From contig JAHCIJ010000002.1 of assembly GCA_026129255.1 (NCBI GenBank), forward strand, positions 251,799 through 315,798: 64,000 nt of DNA. The letters run 5' to 3'. Under the pieces are notes generated by a model. That model was not told where the DNA came from. It saw nothing but the letters and a program-made list of their open reading frames with translations, and did not search any database. Origin of the DNA: Anaerolineales bacterium. Its GTDB lineage: Bacteria; Chloroflexota; Anaerolineae; Anaerolineales; UBA11579. How positions within the stretch are numbered: the first letter of the stretch is position 1; every line of letters begins with the position of its first letter. Shown here piece by piece: positions 28,242-35,110 of this stretch. Made by a program: the position numbers and the translations under genes.

Positions 28242-28778
28242 ATGGCCATCCCAGTCCCTGACGAGACCATTCTCGGCATCCTGGCGGCGGAGCCGCAGCA
28301 CGGGTACCAGCTTTTGGCGCGCTTTCAATCCAAGGCTGATCTAGGCCGGGTGTGGACTTTGAGCACCAGCCAGCTCTATGCCGTGCTCAAGCGCCTGGAG
28401 GCCGACGGCTTGATTCGTGGCAAGACCGTGCGCAGCAGCGATGCGCCGCCGCGGCGTGAATACAGCCCCACGGCGGCTGGCCGCCGCCGGTTGGATGCCT
28501 GGCTGGAGACGCCGCAGCTGTCTGCCAGTGTGCGCCAGGTGCGCGTGCAGTTCATCAGCCGCTTGTATGTAGCCCGTATGCTGGGCCGCTCCACGCAAGA
28601 CCTGGTGGATGAGCAGCGCGGTGTGTGCGAGAAGCAGCTGCGCCAACTGCAGGTCGCCCAGCTCGCCGCCCCCGAAATGGAGGCGCTGGTGCTCGATTTT
28701 GTCATCGGCCAGCTGCAGGCCGTGATCACCTGGCTGGATCGCTGCCAGGAGCGGCTGGGCGACATCACACTCGTTTAG
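28242..28778 (+). CDS. PadR-family transcriptional regulator
   Basis: 178 aa. The winged-helix N-terminal domain includes ILGILAAEPQHGYQLLARF and LSTSQLYAVLKRLEADGLI, with the wing at RREYSPTAAGRRRLDAWL. A C-terminal helical dimerisation region (SVRQVRVQFISRLYVARMLG onward) is typical of PadR subfamily 1. It precedes modA by 20 bp in the same direction, so it may control modA as well as itself. PadR proteins usually respond to small molecules; the effector is unknown. Confidence 0.9.
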   Translation: MAIPVPDETILGILAAEPQHGYQLLARFQSKADLGRVWTLSTSQLYAVLKRLEADGLIRGKTVRSSDAPPRREYSPTAAGRRRLDAWLETPQLSASVRQVRVQFISRLYVARMLGRSTQDLVDEQRGVCEKQLRQLQVAQLAAPEMEALVLDFVIGQLQAVITWLDRCQERLGDITLV

Positions 28779-28798
28779 TCCTATCCAAAAGGAGAAGT

Positions 28799-29644
28799 AT
28801 GAAAATTCAACGCTTTGTTTTGCTGCCCCTAGTCGCGCTGGCGCTGCTGCTCAGCGCGTGCGGCGCTCCGGCCCCCGTGGCCACTGCCGCCCCGGCCCAG
28901 CCCACTGCTGCGGTGGTAGCGGCGACCGATGTGCCGGTCATCACCACCGAGCTGGTGGTGATGGCGGCCAGCTCGCTGACCGACGCCTTCAATGAATTGG
29001 CGGATGCTTTTGAGGCAGCCCATCCCGGCGTGGACGTGCTGCCTAACTATGCCAGCTCTTCGTCCTTGGCTACCCAGATCGTGGAAGGCGCCCCGGCGGA
29101 TGTGTTCGCCTCGGCCAATTTTGCACAAATGAACGTAGCCGCGGATGCGAGCCGCATCGAGGGCGAGCCCACCGCTTTCCTCACCAACCGGCTCGCCATC
29201 ATCGTGCCCGCGGATAACCCGGCCGGTTTGCAAACCTATGCCGACCTGGCCAACGCTGGTATTGCCCTGATCCTGGCTGCGCCGGATGTGCCCATCCGTG
29301 AGTACAGCGACCAGGCCATCTCCCTGATGGGTGACGAGGCCTGGCAGGCGGCGGTGTACGCCAACCTGGTGTCCGAGGAGTTGAATGTGCGCCAGGTAGC
29401 CACTAAAGTGTCGTTGGGCGAGGCGGATGCTGGTATTGTGTACACCTCAGACGTGACGCCAGACATTGCCAGCAGTGTGCTGCAGATCGCCATCCCGGAT
29501 GAGATGAATGTGATCGCTAGCTATCCTATTGCGGTGGTGAAGGATGCCCCGGCAGGCGATGTGGCCCAGGCCTTTGTCGACTTTGTGCTCAGCGCCGAAG
29601 GGCAGGCCATCCTGGCCAAGTGGGGCTTCGGCCCACGGCCGTAG
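28799..29644 (+). CDS. modA: Molybdate ABC transporter substrate-binding lipoprotein ModA
   Basis: 281 aa. Lipobox LALLLSAC followed by an Ala/Pro/Thr linker, then LVVMAASSLTDAFNELADAF, the ModA oxyanion-binding start, with GAPADVFASANFAQM, FLTNRLAIIVP and EADAGIVYTSDV. Such proteins capture molybdate or tungstate outside the cell for a ModBC permease. GGAGAAG lies 1-2 nt upstream of the ATG (28791-28797). No modB or modC follows: a terminator and an opposing gene come next, so this is an orphan binding protein or a partner of a permease encoded elsewhere. Confidence 0.88.
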   Translation: MKIQRFVLLPLVALALLLSACGAPAPVATAAPAQPTAAVVAATDVPVITTELVVMAASSLTDAFNELADAFEAAHPGVDVLPNYASSSSLATQIVEGAPADVFASANFAQMNVAADASRIEGEPTAFLTNRLAIIVPADNPAGLQTYADLANAGIALILAAPDVPIREYSDQAISLMGDEAWQAAVYANLVSEELNVRQVATKVSLGEADAGIVYTSDVTPDIASSVLQIAIPDEMNVIASYPIAVVKDAPAGDVAQAFVDFVLSAEGQAILAKWGFGPRP

Positions 29645-29657
29645 TTTGTGCATGACA

Positions 29658-29692
29658 TAAAAAAAAGAGCCGGCAACGCCGGCTCTTTTTTT
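29658..29692. terminator. Bidirectional terminator after modA
   Basis: AAAAAAGAGCCGGC, loop AAC, GCCGGCTCTTTTTTT. Serves modA and the opposing DUF2218 gene. Confidence 0.9.
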
Positions 29693-29981
29693 ATCTGCTT
29701 GGCTTTCTCCAGCGCAGCTTCAGGTGCTCGCGCTGGCCGAACAGCTCCACATGGCGGTTGAGCGAGCGTGTGATCACCAGCATGCCCAGCCAGTTGGGCG
29801 AGTGTACGCGCAGGCGTACCGCCTCGCCTTCCACTGTTCCTTCGCAGCGGCCGCGTTTGAATTGCACCCAGCCTTGCTGGGTATCGTACTCTGCCGGGAT
29901 GTTCATCTGGTAGTGATGAAACAAGCGCTTGAGGAATCCGGATGGATCTTTGGGTTGGATGACAGCTTCTCTGGTCGGCAC
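29691..29981 (-). CDS. DUF2218 domain protein
   Basis: 96 aa with a GTG start and AGGAG about 6 nt upstream. The pattern FLKRLFHHYQMNIPAEYD, WVQFKRGRCEGTVEGEAVRLRV and a final HVELFGQREHLKLRW matches the small DUF2218 family, whose function is not established. Its conserved His pair (HHYQ and NRHVELF) is present. It stands alone between the modA terminator and the repeat array. Confidence 0.75.
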   Translation of the reverse strand: MPTREAVIQPKDPSGFLKRLFHHYQMNIPAEYDTQQGWVQFKRGRCEGTVEGEAVRLRVHSPNWLGMLVITRSLNRHVELFGQREHLKLRWRKPSR

Positions 29982-30094
29982 AGTGTCTCCTGAGTATGCG
30001 TGAGTGTACGCTAACTAGGAGCCAAAATCCAGCATGCGGCGAAATATTGACTTCAATCAAGTGGAAGTTTTACGGTGCGCTGGAACTGGGAACT

Positions 30095-30443
30095 GGAGTT
30101 TCGTAACTCGGCGAAGCTGGCTAGCAACTCCCAGACGTAGCGCCGCCGAATGTATGTGTATCAAGATAGGGGGTGGAGTTCGTCGCGCAGCGAAGCTGGG
30201 TAGCTCCTGCAAGTGGCGGCAACACTGCACTATGTATGCTTGTGGAAGCTGTAGTTTCGTAACTTGGCGAAGGCTGGCTAGCAACTCCCAGGCGTAGCGC
30301 CGCCGAATGTATGTGTATCAAGATGGGTGAGCTTCGTCGCGCAGCGAAGCTGGGTAGCTCCTGTAAGTGGCGGCAACGCCGCACTATGCATGGGCTTGTG
30401 GAAGCTGGAGTTTCGTAACTCGGCGAAGCCGAGTAGAAACTCC
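30095..30443. repeat. 156-bp tandem repeat array built from short hairpins
   Basis: Units begin at 30095, 30251 and 30407, a period of exactly 156 bp; the third is cut short after 37 nt. Each unit contains a 37-38-nt hairpin of the type GGAGTTTC...CTCGGCGAAG...GAAACTCC, the tract GTAGCGCCGCCGAATGTATG, and a second hairpin around CGCAGCGAAGCTGGGTAGC. The third hairpin is perfect; the first two have decayed. There is no coding sequence. It lies beside tRNA-Arg. Confidence 0.85.
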
Positions 30444-30447
30444 CTAA

Positions 30448-30491
30448 GCTGGAGGGTGAATGTGCCCGGAGGGGCACATTCACCCTCCAGC
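30448..30491. repeat. Perfect 20-bp inverted repeat next to tRNA-Arg
   Basis: Arms at 30448-30467 and 30472-30491 (start GCTGGAGGGTGAATG), loop GGAG, no mismatches. It lies 2 nt beyond the 3' end of the minus-strand tRNA-Arg gene. It has no T-run in that direction, so it may be a processing or stability element rather than a simple terminator. Confidence 0.8.
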
Positions 30492-30493
30492 AA

Positions 30494-30565
30494 TGCCCCT
30501 ACTGCGATTCGAACGCAGGCTTCTGCCTCCGGAGGGCAGCGCTCTATCCACTGAGCTATAGGGGC
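30494..30565 (-). tRNA. tRNA-Arg (anticodon CCG)
   Basis: Read on the minus strand: acceptor GCCCCTA/TAGGGGC, D-arm GCTC...GAGC, anticodon stem CTGCC/GGCAG with loop CTCCGGA (anticodon CCG), T-arm CTGCG TTCGAAT CGCAG, discriminator A. CCA is not encoded. Decodes CGG. Confidence 0.95.
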
Positions 30566-30604
30566 GCTCAGTGGATTTTATCATGCAGGCTTTTCAAAGC
30601 TCGT

Positions 30605-30704
30605 TATAATGAATTTAGGGTGGTTCCGTTATCGACTATGAAAGCCACGCGTATACAATTTAAAAAAGCAATGCCATCAGTCCTTCCCCTCAGACTGATG
30701 GCAT
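30605..30704 (+). promoter_or_regulatory. Promoter -10 and hairpin leader upstream of the ComA-like regulator
   Basis: TATAAT at 30605-30610 without a clear -35. Downstream a perfect 12-bp stem (30671-30682 with 30693-30704; ATGCCATCAGTC...GACTGATGGCAT, 10-nt loop) lies in the presumed 5' leader. The region 30566-30830 is clearly more AT-rich than its surroundings and shows no credible gene. Confidence 0.5.
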
Positions 30705-30830
30705 CAGCTATGCAAATGAATTGCGAAGCTATAGTGGTTATAAGAGGTTCTGTAATATATTTGAATGGGCACGAATACTCTAGATATAGACATTTGTACT
30801 TACCGATAATTCCTGTGGAGGCGGGCACAG

Positions 30831-31538
30831 ATGAAAGCTAAAGACGCATCACAACAAAAAGTACGTGTGGCTGTGTTGGAAGATCACCACACCACCATAG
30901 ACGGTTACACCTATCGTCTTTCCATGTATCCCAATATTGAGTTGGTGGCTACCGCCCGCAACGGGGAGCAACTCATTCAGATGCTCGCGGAGCACCAGAT
31001 TGATGTACTCATTCTGGATGTAGTCGCACCTGCTGCCGAGGGTACCAGCGCGCCGTATCCCCTGTTCAATGTGCTGCCCAATCTGCGCAAGCAATATCCA
31101 CATATGGCTGTCCTGGTGATCTCTGGACACCGCCAACCCACCTTGATCCGTGCGGTAGTGGACGCCGGGGCGCGTGGCTACATTGTCAAGACGGATGCGG
31201 CTGCCTCACAACACTTGGGTGAGATCATTACCTCGCTGGCCAGTGGCGGCATGTACCTGTCTGAACAGACCGTGGAAGCGCTGGCAAAGCAACCTGGCGG
31301 CAGCGAGGATATTGATATGCTCACTGAGCGCCAGCGTGAAGTGCTGTCTATGTGTGCGGCCCACCCGGGCATGCCAACGGATGCGTTGGCCGCCAAACTC
31401 AACATTGCTTCGTCCACTGTGCGTAACTTGCTCTCCAGTAGCTACAAGCGCCTGCGCGTCAACAACATGACCGCCGCCATCCTGAAAGCGCGCGAGCTGG
31501 GCTTGATCACGCCACTGGACGATGTCTACAAGCTCTAG
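30831..31538 (+). CDS. ComA-like LuxR/NarL-type response regulator
   Basis: 235 aa. Receiver domain with acidic pair E17/D18 (AVLEDHH), phospho-acceptor Asp63 (LILDVVAP), Ser98 (VISGH) and Lys120 (YIVKTDA). The C-terminal LuxR-type helix-turn-helix runs from LTERQREVLSMCA through LNIASSTVRNLLSSSYKRLRV. GTGGAGG precedes the ATG. The stop codon overlaps the stop of the convergent ComQ-like gene at 31535-31538 (CTAG). With the sensor kinase at 32770 it forms a two-component pair; in Firmicutes ComA plays this role in the ComQXPA system. Target genes cannot be read from the window. Confidence 0.85.
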   Translation: MKAKDASQQKVRVAVLEDHHTTIDGYTYRLSMYPNIELVATARNGEQLIQMLAEHQIDVLILDVVAPAAEGTSAPYPLFNVLPNLRKQYPHMAVLVISGHRQPTLIRAVVDAGARGYIVKTDAAASQHLGEIITSLASGGMYLSEQTVEALAKQPGGSEDIDMLTERQREVLSMCAAHPGMPTDALAAKLNIASSTVRNLLSSSYKRLRVNNMTAAILKARELGLITPLDDVYKL

Positions 31539-32464
31539 CGCACCACGCCGACTGAACTGAAGAGGTGCTCGATGGGAGCGATGGCCTGCGCCAGGATCTG
31601 TTGCAACGGCACCGGGTTGGCCAGCGGCATGGCGGCCAGCGAGGTCTCCAGCTGCCGTTGGCGCGTCAGCAGCTCATTGACGCAGTAGCTGATGGCGCCG
31701 CTGCTCACCAGGATCTGTTGCGCCTCACGCAGCGCCTCAGGATCCTGCACCTGGCTGCGCAGCTGCACGAAGCGCTGCTGCAGTGGGTGTGGAACCAGCT
31801 CAGCAAACAGCAGCGGCAGCGGGGCGCGGCCTTGCAGCCAATCTACGTTGGCGGGCTCGGCTAGACAGTCGTTGAGATCATCGTGGATCTGCATCACCTC
31901 GCCGAACACGGCTCCAAACTGACCCAAGGCCTCCGTCAGCGCGCCATCCGCGCCGCCATACAAGCCGCCCAGGCTGAGCGCGGTAGCAAAGTAGGGTGAG
32001 CTTTTGGCTTTGGCAACGGCCCAGTAGCCTTCTTCACTGTGCGGGTTCTGTACATCCAGGTCTTGCCCATAGGCTGTGTTGCCCATCATCTGGCCCAAGG
32101 CCGCAATCGCCAGGCTAGGCTGCTGGCAGGGGTAAGCCTCCAGCATATGCTGGCCCAGGCTGCCCAGGCCGGACGCCAGGTTGGCGGCGCGGCCAGAGCC
32201 AAGCGTGCGGTACTCGCCGCGTGGGTCATCGTCCAGAATATCGTCGATCAGAATAATGGCGATGTGCGCACAGGTGATAGCGGCTACCGCGGGCGTGGCG
32301 GCTTTGGCCGGGCCGCCCGCCGCCAGGCAGCCCGCGATGGGGAAGTCCCAGGCGACCGGCGGCTTGCCGTTGGCCTGCTGCAAGACGCGCTGCAGCAGCG
32401 GCCATTGGGCCGCGGCGGGTTGCTCCAAAAGCAGCTGTATGGCTGCGGGGTAGATAGCATTCAT
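31535..32464 (-). CDS. ComQ-like polyprenyl synthase / peptide isoprenyl transferase
   Basis: 309 aa from the ATG at 32464, which has GGGAG 8-9 nt upstream; the frame is open further but without a ribosome binding site. All-alpha isoprenyl synthase fold: first Asp motif DDILD at residues 74-78, second DDLND at 195-199, and YGQDLDVQN plus KAKSSPYF between them. Isoprenyl synthases bind prenyl diphosphates through the Asp motifs and Mg. ComQ members transfer the prenyl group to a Trp of the ComX precursor. The 50-codon ORF directly upstream on the same strand and the flanking kinase and regulator make that role more likely than chain elongation, but no similarity search was possible. Confidence 0.8.
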   Translation of the reverse strand: MNAIYPAAIQLLLEQPAAAQWPLLQRVLQQANGKPPVAWDFPIAGCLAAGGPAKAATPAVAAITCAHIAIILIDDILDDDPRGEYRTLGSGRAANLASGLGSLGQHMLEAYPCQQPSLAIAALGQMMGNTAYGQDLDVQNPHSEEGYWAVAKAKSSPYFATALSLGGLYGGADGALTEALGQFGAVFGEVMQIHDDLNDCLAEPANVDWLQGRAPLPLLFAELVPHPLQQRFVQLRSQVQDPEALREAQQILVSSGAISYCVNELLTRQRQLETSLAAMPLANPVPLQQILAQAIAPIEHLFSSVGVVR

Positions 32465-32489
32465 AAAGGCTCCCTTTTGTTTTGAAAGA

Positions 32490-32513
32490 GGGGCCGGCCA
32501 ATTGGCCGGCCCC
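32490..32513 (-). promoter_or_regulatory. 24-nt perfect palindrome between comX-like and comQ-like genes
   Basis: Twelve-base arms centred on CCAATTGG (32490-32513). In the minus-strand transcript it folds after the comX-like stop and is followed by CTCTTTC, a weak U-tract. It could be a partial terminator or an RNA-stability hairpin that gives more comX than comQ mRNA. Confidence 0.55.
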
Positions 32514-32519
32514 ATAGTG

Positions 32520-32672
32520 CTACTTCGCTTCGCGCCAGGAATCCCAGGCCAGCTCGCTGCGTACAGCCAACACCTGCTCCAGCTCGGCCTTGGCAACCTC
32601 AACCAGCACTTGCATCTGCTCGCTGGTCTCGTTCTGGGTGGCAATGTTTGTGTAAAATTCATGCATACTCAT
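32520..32672 (-). CDS. ComX-like pheromone precursor peptide (50 aa)
   Basis: Short ORF with AAGGAG 7 nt before its ATG, the best Shine-Dalgarno in this locus. The product begins MSMHEFYTNI, has a helical, acidic middle part (QVLVEVAKAELEQVLAVRSE) and ends LAWDSWREAK. Two Trp sit 8 and 5 residues from the C terminus. ComX precursors of Firmicutes are about 50-70 aa with a Trp-containing C-terminal segment that is prenylated by ComQ and released. Position fits: divergent from the ComP-like kinase and 55 bp upstream of the ComQ-like gene. There is no signal peptide, also as in ComX. Sequence alone cannot prove processing. Confidence 0.72.
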   Translation of the reverse strand: MSMHEFYTNIATQNETSEQMQVLVEVAKAELEQVLAVRSELAWDSWREAK

Positions 32673-32769
32673 TTTTGTTCTCCTTGTGTTCAACTAAATT
32701 TGGGTTATGTGTGATCGGGTTCTTAAGCGCGGCTCTCGATACGCATCACCTCCCTTGTGGTGGTTGGGT

Positions 32770-34998
32770 ATGCAAAAGAACTCTTCCTGGCGTGCACTCG
32801 AACAATTTCTGATACCTGCCCTGGCGCTGGCGGTGCTGCTCGTCTACACCTATGTGCGCTTTTTTGCGCTGCCGTATGTAGGGCTGCAATACTCCCCGGT
32901 TGGAGAGGTGGTCGAGGTATACGGCCGTGTGGGTGAGGTGGTGCAGAAAGGCGATCGCCTGCTTGAGGTGAATGGTCTGCGCTATGAGGATCATCTGGCA
33001 GACCTTATGACACCCTTGTTTGAGGGAGTGAGACCAGGTGACCTGATCCAGTTGCGGGTTGAAGGCAGCACGGGAGAGCGCTCGGTGGAATATCGGGCGC
33101 CGGGCTTCAATTTCCCTGAGTTCGGTACCCGGTTCTTCAACACCTGGTGGCTGAGCTTCATCTTTTGGATCACTGGCACCATCATCTTTTTCCATGTGCG
33201 TCCGCGCGATGTGCGCTGGCGGCTGCTGGTGGCCTCGAACTACCTGACTGCGATCTGGCTGATCGCCGGCGCCCTGTCCCTCACCACGATCTTTATGAGC
33301 CCGTTGGTGTTCCGGACGGCGATCTGGGTGTGCGTGCCTGTGTACTTGCATTTGCACTGGAACTTTCCCCAGCCGTTCCCCAAGCTGCCGCGGCCGGTGT
33401 GGTATCTGCTGTATGGTGTGGGAATTGGCTTTGCGATCCTGCAACTGGTCAATGTGGTGCCAGAAGATTGGTATGCGTTCGCCTTTGCGCTGACCATCAT
33501 CACCAGCCTGATCTTGTTGCTGGTGCGTCTTATGCGCAGTGTGGATGAGCGGCGCGAGGTGGGGTTGTTGCTGGGCGCTTTTGCGCTGGCCCTGATCCCC
33601 TCGGCAGTGCTCGGCTTGGCAACTACGCAGCCCGCCATGGAGAGCCTCGGCGTTGGCGCGGTGATCTCGCTGGTGGCCTGGCCCGGGGCCTACTTTTACG
33701 TGGTGTACCGCAGGCAGTTGGGCGGTTTGGAGCTGCGCGCAAACCGCCTGATCTCGGTCTATCTGTTCTTCCTGTTCTTGTTCACGCTGTCTTTGATCAT
33801 GGTGTCTGTTTTTGCTCCCTTGATCGAGGACCCGCATGAGATCGTGCTGGCCGTACTGTTCACGGGCTTGCTGGTCTCGTTGTTCAGTGTGTTTGCATTT
33901 GAGCGCTTCCAGCGCTTTGTGGAGCGCCGCTTGCTCAATATCCCACTGCCTCCGGAAGGTTTGCAGCAGGGCTTCGCCAACCGCATCTCCACCAGCTTTA
34001 CCCGCCAGCACCTTGGCCAAACCTTGCAGCGTGATGTGCTGCCAGGATTATTGATACGCAAGTCAGCCCTGTTGCATTTTGAAGCGCGTTCTCAAGAGCG
34101 CCAGGTGATCTACTTGCAGGGTGTGGAGTTGGATGAACTGCCCGATGCACAAGGCCAGCAACGCCTCTTGCAGCTAGGCTCGCGCCCCGGCGAAGATGGG
34201 CTGCCAGAGTGGATCCAGCTCAGCATCCCGGTGCGCACCGGTAGTGATCTAGTGGGGCTGTGGCTGCTGGGGCGCAAGGACCCGGACGACTACTACTCTT
34301 ACCTCGAAGAGCGTATGCTGCATTCACTGGCAGACCAGATGGCCATCGCTTTGGTCAACATTCAGCAAGCGGATCTTTTGCGTGTCTTGCACCAACGCGA
34401 TATTGATTTCCAGGAAGAGCGCGGTGCCTTCCTGGCGCGCGAGCTACATGATGATGTGTTGGCCGGCATCAATGAGCTGGTCAGCCTAGCGCAACGAGGT
34501 GACGAGCTTGCGCTACTAAACCGCCGTGAACAGCTCAGTGAAACGGTGCGCCAACTCATTTACCGCTTGCGCCCTGCCATGCTTGATTTTGGTCTGTACC
34601 GTGCGCTGACTGAGCTCACCGACATGCTGACCCAGCGGCTGGGCGAAGAGGTCCAGGTTTCGCTCATGGTGCCTGAGAGCCACCAGATGTATGAAGGCCA
34701 TGTGGCCGAGCATGCCTACCGCATTGTGCAACAGGCGGCGGAGAATGCCATCCGGCATGCCAAGCCACAGTACATCAACATCAGCGGTCAGCTGGAGGCC
34801 GACCGCTTCGATCTGCTGATAGAAGATGATGGTGTGGGCTTTGATATGCAAAGTTCCAGCCTGCCAGACTTGCTGAGGGCGCAGCACTTTGGCCTGGCCA
34901 GCATGAACGAACGGGCAGCCTTGATCGGTGCGTACCTCTTTGTGCACTCGGTGCCACAGCAAGGCACCCAGGTGCGCTTGCAGTGGAAGAAGGAATAG
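32770..34998 (+). CDS. ComP-like sensor histidine kinase with PDZ-like segment and about ten membrane spans
   Basis: 742 aa from the ATG at 32770 (an ATG at 32707 would add 21 atypical residues). TM1 at about residues 13-32, then a PDZ-like extracytoplasmic segment (VVEVYGRVGEVVQKGDRLLEVNG, listed in part), then about nine further hydrophobic helices to about residue 385, a linker or GAF-like region, the HisKA_3 phospho-acceptor His560 in ARELHDDVLAGI and an HATPase_c domain with AAENAIRHA, DDGVGFD and FGLASMNERA. B. subtilis ComP has the same order (TM1, extracytoplasmic segment, multi-TM, HisKA_3) and a similar length. The predicted ligand is the modified product of the comX-like gene, and the predicted partner is the regulator at 30831. 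Confidence 0.85.
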   Translation: MQKNSSWRALEQFLIPALALAVLLVYTYVRFFALPYVGLQYSPVGEVVEVYGRVGEVVQKGDRLLEVNGLRYEDHLADLMTPLFEGVRPGDLIQLRVEGSTGERSVEYRAPGFNFPEFGTRFFNTWWLSFIFWITGTIIFFHVRPRDVRWRLLVASNYLTAIWLIAGALSLTTIFMSPLVFRTAIWVCVPVYLHLHWNFPQPFPKLPRPVWYLLYGVGIGFAILQLVNVVPEDWYAFAFALTIITSLILLLVRLMRSVDERREVGLLLGAFALALIPSAVLGLATTQPAMESLGVGAVISLVAWPGAYFYVVYRRQLGGLELRANRLISVYLFFLFLFTLSLIMVSVFAPLIEDPHEIVLAVLFTGLLVSLFSVFAFERFQRFVERRLLNIPLPPEGLQQGFANRISTSFTRQHLGQTLQRDVLPGLLIRKSALLHFEARSQERQVIYLQGVELDELPDAQGQQRLLQLGSRPGEDGLPEWIQLSIPVRTGSDLVGLWLLGRKDPDDYYSYLEERMLHSLADQMAIALVNIQQADLLRVLHQRDIDFQEERGAFLARELHDDVLAGINELVSLAQRGDELALLNRREQLSETVRQLIYRLRPAMLDFGLYRALTELTDMLTQRLGEEVQVSLMVPESHQMYEGHVAEHAYRIVQQAAENAIRHAKPQYINISGQLEADRFDLLIEDDGVGFDMQSSSLPDLLRAQHFGLASMNERAALIGAYLFVHSVPQQGTQVRLQWKKE

Positions 34999-35066
34999 GT
35001 CTATTCAGTTGTTAACGTTGGGCGGGCAGATGTACTGCCCTGCGATGCCCAAACAGTAGCAACAAA

Positions 35067-35094
35067 AAAGAGCCTGACGTCTGTCAGGCTCTTT
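35067..35094. terminator. Bidirectional terminator after the ComP-like gene
   Basis: AAAGAGCCTGAC, loop GTCT, GTCAGGCTCTTT. Separates the com locus from the convergent sulfotransferase gene. Confidence 0.85.
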
Positions 35095-35110
35095 CGATTT
35101 TCTGCCATGG

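Noticed and set aside
29645..30060. modB/modC after modA
   Set aside because: Only a terminator and the opposing DUF2218 gene follow; no permease or ATPase motif is present.
30095..30443. CRISPR array
   Set aside because: The period is 156 bp and the whole unit repeats; there are no short direct repeats with unique spacers and no cas genes nearby.
30620..30841. 73-codon ORF before the ComA-like gene
   Set aside because: The frame overlaps the perfect hairpin, has no ribosome binding site, and its product has no pattern of a real protein or peptide pheromone.
31535..32662. Longer 375-aa start for the ComQ-like protein
   Set aside because: The extra 66 residues would overlap the comX-like gene in another frame, are rich in Arg/Trp/Pro and lack a ribosome binding site; the ATG at 32464 has one.
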